Of a stretch of DNA of 64,000 bases, positions 39,621 through 56,090 are shown piece by piece (within the stretch, counting starts at the first letter, position 1; each line of letters begins with the position of its first letter). Location of the stretch: NCBI RefSeq assembly GCF_037975245.1, contig NC_092561.1, positions 11,903,001-11,967,000 on the forward strand, in the 5' to 3' direction. Under the pieces are notes generated by a model. That model did not search any database, was not told the origin of the DNA, and saw only the letters and a list, made by a program, of their open reading frames with translations. This DNA comes from Apostichopus japonicus (lineage: Eukaryota > Echinodermata > Holothuroidea > Aspidochirotida > Stichopodidae). The position numbers were made by a program, and so were the translations under genes.

Positions 39621-42600
39621 ATAATGTGCGGTACCGATCAATCGAATAATCGGTACCGATCGATCGAATATGCTGTAACGCTTAATCGAATGTGCGGTAC
39701 CGATCAATCGAATGTTCGGTACCGATCGATCGAATGTGCTGTAACGCTTAATCGAATGTGCGGTACCGATCAATCGAATGTGCGGTATCGTTCAATCGAA
39801 TGTTCGGTACCAATCGATCGAATGCGCGGACCCGATAGATCGAATGTGCGGTATCGATCAATCGAATGTGCGGCACCGAAAAATAGAATGTGCGGTACCG
39901 ATCAATCGAATGTTCGGTACCGATGAATTTGCAGTATCAATCGAATGTACGGTACCGATCAATCGAATGTGCGGTACCGATCAATCGAATGTGCGGCACC
40001 GAAAAATAGAATGTGCGGTACCGATCAATCGAATGTTCGGTACCGATGAATTTGCAGTATCAATCGAATGTACGGTACCGATCAATCGAATGTTCGGTAC
40101 CGATCAATCGAATGTGCGGTACCGATCAATCGAATGTGCGGAACCGATCAATCGATTGTGCGTTACCGATCAATCGAATTTTCGGCACCGATGAAACGAA
40201 TTTGCAGTACCGATCAATCGAATGTGCGTTACCGATCAGTCGAATGTTCGGTACCAATTAAACTAATGTGCGATACCGATCAATCGAATGTACGGTACCG
40301 ATCAATCGAATGTGCGGAACCGATCAATCGAATGTGCGTTACCGATCAATCGAATGTTCGGCACCGATCGATCGAATATGCGGTATCGATAAATCGAATG
40401 TTCGGTACCGATCAATCGAATGTTCGGTACCGATCGAATGTTCGGTACCGATAAATCGAATGTTCGTTACCGATCGATCGAATGTGCGGTACCGATAAAT
40501 CGAATGTTCGGTACCGATAAAACGAATTTGCAGTATCGATCGAATGTACGTTACCGATCAATCGAATGTGCGGAACCGATCAATCGAATGTGCGGAACCG
40601 ATCAATCGAATGTGCGGTACCGATCTATCGAAAGTGCGGTATCGATCAATCGAATGTTCGGTATCGATCAATCGAATGTGCGGTATCGATCAATCGAATG
40701 TTCGGTACCGATGAATCGAATGTGCGGTACCGATCAATCGATTGTGCGTTACCGAGCAATGGAATGTGCGTTACCAATCCATCGAATGTGCGGTACCGAT
40801 CAATCCAATGTGCGGTACCGATCAATCGAATGTGCGTTACCGATCAGTCGAATGTGCGGTACCGATCAATCGAATGTTCGGTACCGATCGATCGAATGTG
40901 CGGTACCGATCAATCGAATGTGCGTTACCGATCAATCGAATGTGCGGTACCGATCAATCGAATGTGCGGCACCGAAAAATAGAATGTGCGGTATTTAATA
41001 ATCGAATGTGCGGTACCGATCGATCGAATGTGCGGTATTGATCAATCGAATGTGCGGCACCGATCAAAATAATGTGCGGTACCGATCAATCGAATAATCG
41101 GTACCGATCGATCGAATATGCTGTAACGCTTAATCGAATAGGCGGTACCGATCAATCGAACATTCGGTACCGATCGATCGAATGTGCTGTAACGCTTAAT
41201 CGAATGTGCGGTACCGATCAATCGAATGTGCGGTATCGTTCAATCGAATGTTCGGTACCAATCGATCGAATGCGCGGACCCGATAGATCTAATGTGCGGT
41301 ATCGATCAATCGAATGTGCGGCACCGAAAAATAGAATGTGCGGTACCGATCAATCGAATGTTCGGTACCGATGAATTTGCAGTATCAATCGAATGTACGG
41401 TACCGATCAATCGAATGTGCGGTACCGATCAATCGAATGTGCGGAACCGATCAATCGAATGTGCGTTACCGAACAATCGAATGTTCGGCACCGATCGATC
41501 GAATATGCGGTATCGATAATTCGAATGTTCGGTACCGATCAATCGAATGTTCGGTACCGATCGATCGAATGTGCGGTATCGATCAATCGAATGTAAGGTA
41601 CCGATCGAATGTTCGGTACCGATAAATCGAATGTTCGGCGCCGATCGATTGAATGTGCTGTAACGCTTAATCGAATGTGCGGTACCGATCAATCGAATGT
41701 GCGGTACCGATCAATCGAATGTGCGGTACCGATCAATCGAATGTGCGGAACCGATCAATCGATTGTGCGCTACCGATCAATCGAATTTTCGGCACCGATG
41801 AAACGAATTTGCAGTACCGATCAATCGAATGTGCGTTACCGATCAGTCGAATGTTCGGTACCAATTAAACTAATGTGCGACACCGATCAATCGAATGTAC
41901 GGTACCGATCAATCGAATGTGCGGAACCGATCAATCGAATGTGCGTTACCGATCAATCGAATGTTCGGCACCGATCGATCGAATATGCGGTATCGATAAA
42001 TCGAATGTTCGGTACCGATCAATCGAATGTTCGGTACCGATCGAATGTTCGGTACCGATAAATCGAATGTGCGTTACCGATCGATCGAATGTGCGGTACC
42101 GATAAATCGAATGTTCGGTACCGATGAAAGGAATTTGCAGTATCGATCGAATGTACGTTACCGATCAATCGAATGTGCGGAACCGATCGATCGAATGTGC
42201 GGAACCGATCAATCGAATGTGCGGTACCGATCTATCGAAAGTGCGGTATCGATCAATCGAATGTTCGGTATCGATCGATCGAATGTGCGGTATCGATCAA
42301 TCGAATGTTCGGTACCGATGAATCGAATGTGCGGTACCGATCAATCGATTGTGCGTTACCGAGCAATCGAATGTGCGTTACCAATCCATCGAATGTGCGG
42401 TACCGATCAATCCAATTTGCAGTACCGATCAATCGAATGTGCGTTACCGATCAGTCGAATGTGCGGTACCGATAAATCGAATGTTCGGTACCGATCGATC
42501 GAATGTGCGGTACCGATCAATCGTATGTGCGTTACCGATCAATCGAATGTGCGGTACCGATCAATCGAATGTGCGGAACCGATCGATCGAATTTGCGTTA

Positions 42601-45600
42601 CCGATCAATCGAATGTTCGGTACCGATCGATCGAATGTTCGGTACCGATCAATCGAATGTGCGGTACCGATCAATCGAATGTGCGGAACCGATCAATCGA
42701 TTGTGCGTTACCGATTTATCGAATTTTCGGCACCGATCGATCGAACATGCGGTATCGATGAATCGAATGTTCGGTACCGATCAATCGAATATTCGGTACC
42801 AATCGATCGAATGCGCGGACCCGATCGATCGAATATGCGGTATCGATCAATCGAATGTGCGGCACCGAAAAATAGAATGTGCGGTATCTAATAATCGAAT
42901 GTGCGGTACCGATCGATCGAATGTTCGGTATTGATCAATCGAATGTGCGGCACCGATCAAAATAATGTGCGGTACCGATCAATCGAATGTTCGGTACCGA
43001 TCGATCGAATGTGCTGTAACGCTTAATCGAATGTGCGGTACCGATCAATCGAATGTTCGGTACCGATCGATCGAATGTGCTGTAACGCTTAATCGAATGT
43101 GCGGTACCGATCAATCGAATGTGCGGTATCGTTCAATCGAATGTTCGGTACCAATCGATCGAATGCGCGGACCCGATAGATCGAATGTGCGGTATCGATC
43201 AATCGAATGTGCGGCACCGAAAAATAGAATGTGCGGTACCGATCAATCGAATGTTCGGTACCGATGAATTTGCAGTATCAATCGAATGTACGGTACCGAT
43301 CAATCGAATGTGCGGTACCGATCAATCGAATGTGCGGAACCGATCAATCGAATGTGCGTTACCGAACAATCGAATGTGCGGCACCGATCGATCGAATATG
43401 CGGTATCGATAAATCGAATGTTCGGTACCGATCAATCGAATGTTCGGTACCGATCGATCGAATGTGCGGTACCGATCAATCGAATGTGCGGCACCGATCA
43501 AAATAATGTGCGGTACCGATCAATCAAATGTTCGGTACCGATCGATCGAATGTGCTGTAACGCTTAATCGAATGTGCGGTATCGATCAATCGAATGTTCG
43601 GCACCGAAAAATAGAATGTGCGGTACCGATCAATCGAATGTTCGGTACTGATGAATTTGCAGTATCAATCGAATGTACGGTACCGATCAATCGAATGTGC
43701 GGTACCGATCAATCGAATGTGCGGAACCGATCAATCGAATGTGCGTTACCGATCAATCGAATGTTCGGCACCGATCGATCGAATATGCGGTATCGATAAA
43801 TCGAATGTTCGGTACCGATCAATCGAATGTTCGGTACCGATCGATCGAATGTGCGGTATCGATCAATCGAATGTAAGGTACCGATCGAATGTTCGGTACC
43901 GATAAATCGAATGTTCGGTACCGATCGATCGAATGTGCGGTACCGATCAATCGAATGTGCGTTACCGAACAATCGAATGTTCGGCACCGATCGATCGAAT
44001 ATGCGGTATCGATAAATCGAATGTTCGGTACCGATCAATCGAATGTTCAGTACCGATCGATCGAATGTGCGGTATCGATCAATCGAATGTTCGGTACCGA
44101 TCGAATGTTCGGTACCGATCGATCGAATTTGCGTTACCGATCAATCGAATGTGCGGTACCGATCAATCGAATGTGCGGAACCGATCGATCGAATTTGCGT
44201 TACCGATCAATCGAATGTTCGGTACCGATCGATCGAATGTTCGGTATCGATCAATCGAACGTGCGGTACCGATCAATCGATTGTGCGGTACCGATCAATC
44301 GATTGTGCGGTACCGATCAATCGAATGTGCGGTACCGATCAATCGAATGTGCGGAACCGATCAATCGATTGTGCGTTACCGATCAATCGAATTTTCGGCA
44401 CCGATCGATCGAACATGCGGTATCGATGAATCGAATGTTCGGTACCGATCAATCTAATGTTCGATATCGATGAATCGAATGTTCGATACCGATGAATCGA
44501 ATGTGCGGTACCGTTCAATCGAATGTTCGGTACCAATCGACCGAATGCGCGGACCCGATAGATCGAATGTGCGGTATCGATCAATCGAATGTGCGGCACC
44601 GAAAAATAGAATGTGCGGTACCGATCAATCGAATGTTCGGTACCGATGAATTTGCAGTATCAATCGAATGTACGGTACCGATCAATCGAATGTGCGGTAC
44701 CGATCAATCGAATGTGCGGAACCGATCAATCGAATGTGCGTTACCGAACAATCGAATATTCGGCACCGATCGATCGAATATGCGGTATCGATAAATCGAA
44801 TGTTCGGTACCGATCAATCGAATGTTCGGTACCGATCGATCGAATGTGCGGTATCGATCAATCGAATGTTCGGTACCGATCAATCGAATGTGCGTTACCG
44901 AACAATCAAATGTTCGGCACCGATCGATCGAATATGCGGTATCGATAAATCGAATGTTCGGTACCGATCAATCGAATGTTCGGTACCGATCGATCGAATG
45001 TGCGGTATCGATCAATCGAATGTTCGGTACCGATCGAATGTTCGGTACCGATCGATCGAATGTGCGGTAACGCTTAATCGAATGTGCGGTACCGATCAAT
45101 CGAATGTTCGGTACCGATCGATCGAATGAGCTGTAACGCTTAATCGAATGTGCGGTACCGATCAATCGAATGTGCGGTACCGATCAATCGAATGTGCGTT
45201 ACCGATCAGTCGAATGTTCGGTACCAATTAAACTAATGTGCGATACCGATGAATCGAATGTACGGTACCGATCAATCGAATGTGCGGAACCGATCAATCG
45301 AATGTGCGTTACCGATCAATCGAATGTTCGGCACCGATCGATCGAATATGCGGTATCGATAAATCGACTGTTCAGTACCGATCAATCGAATGTTCGGTAC
45401 CGATCGAATGTTCGGTACCGATAAATCGAATGTGCGTTACCGATCGATCGAATGTGCGGTACCGATAAATCGAATGTTCGGTACCGATGAAAGGAATTTG
45501 CAGTATCGATCGAATGTACGTTACCGATCAATCGAATGTGCGGAACCGATCGATCGAATGTGCGGAACGGATCAATCGAATGTGCGGTACCGATCTATCG

Positions 45601-48600
45601 AAAGTGCGGTATCGATCAATCGAATGTTCGGTATCGATCGATCGAATGTGCGGTATCGATCAATCGAATGTTCGGTACCGATGAATCGAATGTGCGGTAC
45701 CGATCAATCGATTGTGCGTTACCGAGCAATCGAATGTGCGTTACCAATCCATCGAATGTGCGGTACCGATCAATCCAATTTGCAGTACCGATCAATCGAA
45801 TGTGCGTTACCGATCAGTCGAATGTGCGGTACCGATAAATCGAATGTTCGGTACCGATCGATCGAATGTGCGGTACCGATCAATCGAATGTGCGTTACCG
45901 ATCAATCGAATGTGCGGTACCGATCAATCGAATGTGCGGAACCGATCGATCGAATTTGCGTTACCGATCAATCGAATGTGCGGTACCGATCAATCGAATG
46001 TGCGGAACCGATCGATCGAACATGCGGTATCGATGAATCGAATGTTCGGTACCGATCAATCTAATGTTCGATATCGATGAATCGAATGTTCGATACCGAT
46101 GAATCGAATGTGCGGTACCGTTCAATCGAATATTCGGTACCAATCGATCGAATGCGCGGACCCGATAGATCGAATGTGCGGTATCGATCAATCGAATGTG
46201 CGGCACCGAAAAATAGAATGTGCGGTACCGATCAATCGAATGTTCGGTACCGATGAATTTGCAGTATCAATCGAATGTACGGTACCGATCAATCGAATGT
46301 GCGGTACCGATCAATCGAATGTGCGGAACCGATCAATCGAATGTGCGTTACCGAACAATCGAATGTACGGCACCGATCAATCGAATATGCGGTATCGATA
46401 AATCGAATGTTCGGTACCGATCAATCGAATGTTCGGTACCGATCGATCGAATGTGCGGTATCGATCAATCGAATGTTCGGTACCGATCGAATGTTCGGTA
46501 CCGATAAATCGAATGTTCCGTACCGATCGATCGAATGTGCCGTACCGATCAATCGAATGTGCGTTACCGAACAATCGAATGTTCGGCACCGATCGATCGA
46601 ATATGCGGTATCGATAAATCGAATGTTCGGTACCGATCAATCGAATGTTCGGTACCGATCGAATGTTCGGTACCGATAAATCGAATGTGCGTTACCGATC
46701 GATCGAATGTGCGGTACCGATAAATCGAATGTTCGGTACCGATGAAAGGAATTTGCAGTATCGATCGAATGAACGTTACCGATCAATCGAATGTGCGGAA
46801 CCGATCAATCGAATGTTCGGTACCGATCGATCGAATGTGCGGTATCGATCAATCGAATGTTCGGTACCGATCGAATGTTCGGTACCGATAAATCGAATGT
46901 TCCGTACCGATCGATCGAATGTGCGGTACAGATCAATCGAATGTGCGTTACCGAACAATCGAATGTTCGGCACCGATCGATCGAATATGCGGTATCGATA
47001 AATCGAATGTTCGGTACCGATCAATCGAATGTTCGGTACCGATTGATCGAATGTGCGGTATCGATCAATCGAATGTTCGGTACCGATCGAATGTTCGGTA
47101 CCGATCGATCGAATGTGCGGTAACGCTTAATCGAATGTGCGGTACCGATGAATCGAATGATCGGTACCGATCGATCGAATGTGCTGTAACGCTTAATCGA
47201 ATGTGCGGTACCGATCAATCGAATGTGCGGTATCGTTCAATCGAATGTTCGGTACCAATCGATCGAATGCGCGGACCCGATAGATCGAATGTGCGGTATC
47301 GATCAATCGAATGTGCGGCACCGAAAAATAGAATGTGCGGTACCGATCAATGGAATGTTCGGTACCGATGAATTTGCAGTATCAATCGAATGTACGGTAC
47401 CGATCAATCGAATGTGCGGTACCGATCAATCGAATGTGCGGAACCGATCAATCGAATGTGCGTTACCGAACAATCGAATGTTCGGCACCGATCGATCGAA
47501 TATGCGGTATCGATAAATCGAATGTTCGGTACCGATCAATAGAATGTTCGGTACCGATCGATCGAATGTGCGGTACCGATCAATCGAATGTGCGTTACCG
47601 AGCAATCGAATGTTCGGTATCGATCAATCGAATGTTCGGTACCGATCAATCGAATGTGCGGTACCGATCCATCGAATGTGCGGTACCGATCAGTCGAATG
47701 TTCGGTAGCAATTAAACTAATGTGCGATACCGATCAATCGAATGTTCGGTACTGTTCAATCGAATGTTCGGTACCGATGAAACGAATTTGCAGTATCGAT
47801 CGAATGTACGTTACCGATCAATCGAATGTGCGGAACCGATAAATCGAATGTGCGTTACCGATCAATCGAATGTGCGGTACCGATCGATCGAATGTGCGGT
47901 ATTGATCAATCGAATGTGCGGCACCGATCAAAATAATGTGCGGTACCGATCAATCGAATGTTCGGTACCGATCGATCGAATGTGCTGTAACACTTAATCG
48001 AATGTGCGGTACCGATCAATCGAATGTACGGTACCGATCAATCGAATGTACGGTACCGATCAATCGAATGTGCGGAACCGATCAATCGAATGTACGGTAC
48101 CGATCAATCGAATTTTCGGCACCGATCGATCGATCGAATGCGGTATCGATAAATCGAATGTTCGGTACCGATCAATCGAATGTTCGGTACCGATCGATCG
48201 AATGTGCGGTATCGATCAATCGAATGTTCGGTACCGATCGGATGTTCGGTACCGATAAAGCGAATGTTCGGTACCGATCGATCGAATGTGCGGTACCGAT
48301 TAATCGAATGTGCGTTACCGATCAATCGAATGTGCGGTACCGATCAATCGAATGTTCGGTACCGATCGATCGAATGTGCTGTAACGCTTAATCGAATGTG
48401 CGGTACCGATCAATCGAATGTGCGGTACCGATCAATCGAATGTGCGGAACCGATCAATCGATTGTGCGTTACCGATCAATCGAATTTTCGGCACCGATGA
48501 AACGAATTTGCAGTACCGATCAATCGAATGTGCGTTACCGATCAGTCGAATGTTCGGTACCAATTAAACTAATGTGCGATACCGATCAATCGAATGTTCG

Positions 48601-51600
48601 GTACTGATCAATCGAATGTGCGGTATCTAATAATCGAATGTGCGGTACCGATCGATCGAATGTGCGGTATTGATCAATCGAATGTGCGGCACCGATCAAA
48701 ATAATGTGCGGCACCGATCATTCGAATGTTCGGTACCGATCGATCGAATGTGCTGTAACGCTTAATCGAATGTGCGGTACCGATCAATCGAATGTACGGT
48801 ACCGATCAATCGAATGTGCGGAACCGATCAATCGAATGTGCGTTACCGATCAATCGAATGTTTGGCACCGATCGATCGAATATGCGGTATCGTAAATCGA
48901 ATGTTCGGTACCGATCAATCGAATGTTCGGTACCGATGAAACGAATTTACAGCATCGATCGAATGTACGTTACCGATCAATCGAATGTGCGGTACCGATC
49001 TATCGAAAGTGCGGTATCGATCAATCAGATGTTCGGTTTCGATCGATCGAATGTGCGGTATCGATCAATCGAATGTTCGGTACCGATGAATCGAATATGC
49101 GGTACCGATCAATCGATTGTGCGTTACCGATGAATCGAATTTGCGTTACCGATCGATCGAATGTGCGGTACCGATAAATCGAATGTGCGGTACCGATCAA
49201 TCGATTGTGCGTTAACGATCGATCTAATGTGCGTTACCGATCAATCGAATTTGCGGTATCGATCAATCGAATGTTCGGTACCGATCGATCGAATGCTCGG
49301 TACCGATCGATCGAATGTGCGGTACCGATAAATCGAATGTTCGGTACCGATCGATCGAATGTGCGGTACCGATCGATCGAATTTGCGTTACCGATCAATC
49401 GAATGTTCGGTACCGATCGATCGAATGTTCGGTACCGATCAATCGAATGTGCGGAACCGATCAATCGAATGTGCGGTACCGATCAATCGAATTTTCGTCA
49501 CCGATCGATCGAATATGCGGTATCGATAAATCGAATGTTCGGTACCGATCAATCGAATGTTCGGTACCGATCGATCGAATGTGCGGTACCGATCAATCGA
49601 ATGTGCGTTACCGATCAATCGAATGTGCGGTACCGATCAATCGAATGTGCGGAACCGATCAATCGAATGTGCGGAACCGATCAATCGAATGTTCCACACC
49701 GATCGATCGAATATGCGGTATCGATGAATCGAATGTTCGGTACCGATCAATCGAATGCTCGGAACCGATGAATCAAATTTGCAGTATCGATCGAATGTGC
49801 GTTACCGATCAATCGAATGTTCGGTACCGATGAATCGAATGTGCGGTATCGTTCAATCGAATGTTCGGTACCAATCGTTCGAATGCGCGGACCCGATCGA
49901 TCGAATGTGCGGTATCGATGAATCGAATGTGATTTACGGATCAGTCGATTGTGCGTTACCGATCAATCGAATGTTCGGTACCGATCGATCGAATGTGCAG
50001 TATCGATCAATCGAATGTTCGGTACCGATCGATCGAATGCTCGTTAACGATCAATCGAATGTGCGTTAACGATCAATCGAATGTTCGGTACCGAACATTC
50101 GATTTTGCGGTACCGATCAATCGAATGTGCGGTACCGATCAATCGAATGTGCGGTACCGATCAATCGAATGTGCGTTACCGATCAATCGAATGTTCGGTA
50201 CCGATCGATCGAATGTGCGGTATCGATCAATCGATTGTTCGGTACCGATGAAACGAATGTTCGGTGCCGATCCATCGAATGTTCGGTACCGATCAATGGA
50301 ATGTTCGGTATCGATGAATCGAATGTTCGGTACCAATGAATCGAATGTGCGGTATCGTTCAATCGAATGTTCGGTACCAATCGTTCGAATGCGCGGACCC
50401 GATCGATCGAATGTGCGTTATTGATCAATCGAATGTGCGGCACCGATCAAAATAATGTGCGGTACCGATCAATCGAATGTTCGGTACCGATCGATCGAAT
50501 GTGCTGTAACGCTTAATCGAATGTTCGGTACCGATCAATCGAATGTGCGGTACCAATCGATCGAATGCGCGGACCCGATTGATCGAATGTGCGTTATCGA
50601 TCAATCGAATGTGCGGTACCGATCAATCGAATGTTCGGTACCGATGAAACGAATGTTCGGTACCGTTCAATCGAATGCTCGGTACGGATGAATAAAATTT
50701 GCAGTATCGATCGAACGTGCGTTACCGATCAATCGAATGTGCGGAAGCGATCAATCGAATGTGCGGTATCGATCAATCGAATGTTCGGTACCGATCGATC
50801 GAATGTTCGGTATCGATGAATCGAATGTGCGTTACCGATCAGTCGATTGTGCGTTACCGATGATTTGAATGTGCGGTATCGTTCATTCGAATGTTCGGTA
50901 CCAATCGATCGAATGCGCGGACCCGATAGATCGAATGTGCGGTATCGATCAATCGAATGTGCGGTACCGATCAATCGAATGTTCGGTACCGATGAAACGA
51001 ATGTTCGGTACCGATCAATCGAATGTTCTGTACCGATGAATCAAATTTGCAGTATCGATCGAATGTGCGTTACCGATCAATCGAATGTGCGGAACCGATC
51101 AATCGAATGTGCGTTACCGATGAATCGAATGTTCGGTACCGATCGATCGAATGTGCGGTATCGATCAATCGAATGTTCGGTACCGATCAATCGGATGTTC
51201 GGTACCGATGAATCAAATTTGCAGTATCGATCGAATGTGCGTTACCGATCAATCGAATGTGCGGAACCGATCAATCGAATGTGCGTTACCGATGAATCGA
51301 ATGTGCGGTATCGTTCAATCGAATGTTCGCTACCAATCGATCGAATGCGCGGACCCGATTTATCGAATGTGCGGTATCGATCAATCGAATATTCGGTACC
51401 GATCGATCGAATGTGCGGTATCGATCGATCGAATGTTCGGTATCGATGAATCGAATGTGCGGTACCGATCAGTCGATTGTGCGTTACCGATGATTTGAAT
51501 GTGCGGTATCGTTTATTCGAATGTTCGCTACCAATCGATCGAATGCGCGGACCCGATTGATCGAATGTGCGGTATCGATCAATCGAATTTTCGGTACCGA

Positions 51601-54600
51601 TCGATCGAATGCTCGTTAACGATCAATCGAATGTACGTTAACGATAAATCGAATGTTCGGCACCGATCAATCGATTTTGCGGTACCGATCAATCGAATGT
51701 ATGGTACCGATCAATCGAATGTGCGGTACCGATCAATCGAATGTGCGTTACCGATCAATCGAGTGTTCGGTACCGATCGATCGAATGTGCGGTATCGATC
51801 AATCGAATGTTCGGTACCGATGAAACGAATGTTCGGTGCCGATCAATCGAATGCTCGGTACCGATGAAACGAATGTGCGGTATCGATCAATCGAATGTGC
51901 TGTACCGATCAATCGAATGTGCGGAACCGATCAATCGAATGTGCGTTACCGATCAATCGAATGTTCGGTACCGATCGATCGAATGTGCGGTATCGATAAA
52001 TCGAATGTTCGGTACCGATCAATGGAATGTTCGGTATCGATGAATCGAATTTTCAGTACCAATGAATCGAATGTGCGGTATCGTTCAATCGAATGTTCGG
52101 TACCAATCGTTCGAATGCGCGGACCCGATCAATCGAATGTGCGTTACCGATCAATCGAATGTTCGGCACCGATCGATCGAATATGCGGTATCGATGAATC
52201 GAATGTTCGGTACCGATCAATCGAAAGTTCGGTACCGATTGATCGAATGTGCGGTATCGATCCATCGAATGTTCGGTACCGATCAATGGAATGTTCGGTA
52301 TCGATGAATCGAATGTTCGGTACCAATGAATCGAATGTGCGGTATCGTTCAATCCAATGTTCGGTACCAATCGTTCGAATGCGCCGACCCGATCGATCGA
52401 ATGTGCGGTATTGATCAATCAAATGTGCGGCACCGTTCAAAATAATATGCGGTACCGATCAATCGAATATTCGGTACCGATCGATCGAATGTGCTGTAAC
52501 GCTTAATCGAATGTTCGGTACCGATCAATCGAATGTGCGGTACCAATCAATCGAATGCGCGGACCCGATTGATCGAATGTACGGTATTGATCAATCGAAT
52601 GTGCGGCACCGATCAAAATAATGTGCGGTACCGATCAATCGAATGTTCAGCAACGATCGATCGAATGTGCGGTATCGATCAATCGAATGTTCAGTACCAA
52701 TGAATCGAATGTGCGGTATCGTTCAATCGAATGTTCGGTATCGATGAATCGAATGCTCGGTACCAATGAATCGAATGTGCGGAATCGTTCATTCCAATGT
52801 TCGGTACCAATCGTTCGAATGTGCGGTACCGATCAATCGAATGTGCGGTACCGATCAATCGAATGTGCGGAACCGATCAATCGAATGTTCGGCACCGATC
52901 AATCGAATGTTCGGCACCGATCGGTCGAATATGCGGTATCGATTAATCGAATGTTCGGTACCGATGAATCGAATGTTCGGTATCGATGAATCGAATGTTC
53001 GGTACCGAAGAATCGAATGTGCGGTATCGTTCAATCGAATGTTCGCTACCAATCGATCGAATGCGCGGACCCGATCGATCGAATGTACGGTATCGATCAA
53101 TCGAATGTGCGGTACCGATCAATCGAATTATCGGTACCGATGAAACGAATGTTCGGTACCGATCAATCGAATGCTCGGTACCAATGAATCGAATGTGCGG
53201 TATCGTTCAATCCAATGTGCGGACCCGATCGATCGAATTTGCGTTACCGATCAATCAAATGCTCGGTAACGATCGATCGAATGTTCGGTATCGATCAATC
53301 GAACGTGCGGTACCGATGTATCGATTGTGCGGTACCGATCAATCGAATGTGCGTTAACGATCAATCGAATGTTCGGTACCGATCAATCGAATGTGCGGTA
53401 CCGATCAATCGAATGTGCGGTACCAATCAATCGAATGTGCGGAACCGATCAATCGAATGTTCGGTACCGATCGATCGAATGTACGGTATCGATCAATCGA
53501 ATGTTCGGTACCGATCGATCGAATGTTCGTTATCGATCAATCGAATATGCGGTACCGATGAATCGAATATGCGGTACCGATCGATCGAATATGCGATACC
53601 GATCAATCGAATGTGCGGTACCGTACAATCGAATGTGCGGTACCGATCAATCGAATGTTCGGTACCGATCAATCGAATGTTCGGTACCGATCGATCGCAT
53701 GTGCGGTATCGATCAATCGAATGTTCGGTACCGATCAATCGAATGTGCGGAACCGATCAATCGAATGTGCGCTACCGATCAATCGAATGTTCGGCACCGA
53801 TCGATCGAATATGCGGTATCGATAAATCGAATGTTCGGTACCGATCGATCGAATGCTCGGTACCGATCGATGGAATGTGCGGTACCGATAAATTGAATGT
53901 TCGGTACCGATCGATCGAATGTGCGGTACCGATCAATCGAATGTGCGTTACCGATCAATCGAATGTGCGGTACCGATCAATCGAATGTGCGGAACCGATC
54001 GATCGAATGTGCGGTATCGATCAATCGAATGTTCGGTACCGATCGATCGAATGTTCGTTATCGATCAATCGAATATGCGGTACCGATGAATCGAATATGC
54101 GGTACCGATCGATCGAATATGCGATACCGATCAATCGAATGTGCGGTACCGTACAATCGAATGTGCGGTACCGATGAATCGAATATGCGGTACCGATGAA
54201 TCGAATATGCGGTACCGATCGATCGAATATGCGGTATCGATCAATCGAATGTTCGGTACCGATCGATCGAATGTGCGGAACCGATCAATCGATTGTGCGG
54301 AACCGATCAATCGAATGTTCGGTACCGATCCATCGAATGTGCGGTATCGATCAATCGAATGTTCGGTACCGATGATTCGAATGTGCGGTACCGATGGGAT
54401 CGAATGTGCGGTACCGATCAATCGAATGTTAGGACCCGATCAATCGAATGTTCGGTACCGATCAATCGAATGTGCGGTACCGATCCATCGAATGTTCGGT
54501 ACCGATTAAACTAATGTGCGATACCGATCAATCGAATGTTCGGTACTGATTAATCGAATGTGCGGTATCTAATAATCGAATGTGCGGTACCGATCGATCG

Positions 54601-56090
54601 AATGTGCGGTATTGATCAATCGAATGTGCGGCACCGATCAAAATAATGTGCGGTACCGATCAATCGAATGTTCGGTACCGATCGATCGAATGTGCTGTAA
54701 CGCTTAATCGAATGTGCGATACCGATCAATCGAATGTACGGTACCGATCAATCGAATGTGCGGAACCGATCAATCGAATGTGCGTTACCGATCAATCGAA
54801 TGTTCGGCACCGATCGATCGAATATGCGGTATCGATAAATCGAATGTTCGGTACCGATCAATCGAATGTTCGTTACCGATCAATCGAATGTTCGATACCG
54901 ATGAATCGAATGTTCGGTACCAATGAATCGAATGTGCGGTATCGTTCAATCGAATGTTCGTTACCAATCGTTCGAATGCGCGGAACCGATCGATCGAATG
55001 CGCGGTATTGATCAATCGAATGTACGGTATCGATCAATCGAATGTGCGGTACCGATCAATCGAATGTGCAGTATCGATCAATCGAATGTTCGGTATCGAT
55101 CAATCGAATGTTCGGTACCGATGAATCGAATGTGCGGTACCGATCAATCGAATGTGCGGTAACGATCAATCGAATGTGCGATACCGATCAATCGAATGTG
55201 CGTTACCGATCGATCGAATGTGCGGTACCGATCTATCGAAAGTGCGGTATCGATCAAAAGAATGTTCGGTACCGATCAATCGAATGTGCGGAACCGATCA
55301 ATCGAATGTTCGGTACCGATCGATCGAATGTGCGGTATCGATCAATCGAATGTTCGGTACCGATCGATCGAATGTTCGTTATTGATCAATCGAATGATCG
55401 GTAACGATGAATCGAATGTGCGGTACCGATCGATCGAATATGCGATACCGATCAATCGAATGTGGCGGTACCGTACAATCGAATGTGCGGTACCGATCAA
55501 TCGATTGTGCGTTAACGATGAATCGAATGTGCGTTACCGATCAATCGAATGTGCGGTACCGATCAATCGAATGTTCGGTACCGATGAAACGAATGTTCGG
55601 TACCGTTCAATCGAATGCTCGGTACGGATGAATAAAATTTGCAGTATCGATCGAACGTGCGTTACCGATCAATCGAATGTGCGGAACCGATCAATCGAAT
55701 GTGCGGTATCGATCAATCGAATGTTCGGTACCGATCGATCGAATGTTCGGTATCGATGAATCGAATGTGCGTTACCGATCAGTCGATTGTGCGTTACCGA
55801 TGATTTGAATGTGCGGTATCGTTCATTCGAATGTTCGGTACCAATCGATCGAATGCGCGGACCCGATAGATCGAATGTGCGGTATCGATCAATCGAATGT
55901 GCGGTACCGATCAATCGAATGTTCGGTACCGATGAAACGAATGTTCGGTACCGATCATTAGAATGTTCTGTACCGATGAATCAAATTTGCAGTATCGATC
56001 GAATGTGCGTTACCGATCAATCGAATGTGCGGAACCGATCAATCGAATGTGCGTTACCGATGAATCGAATGTTCGGTACCGATCGATCGA

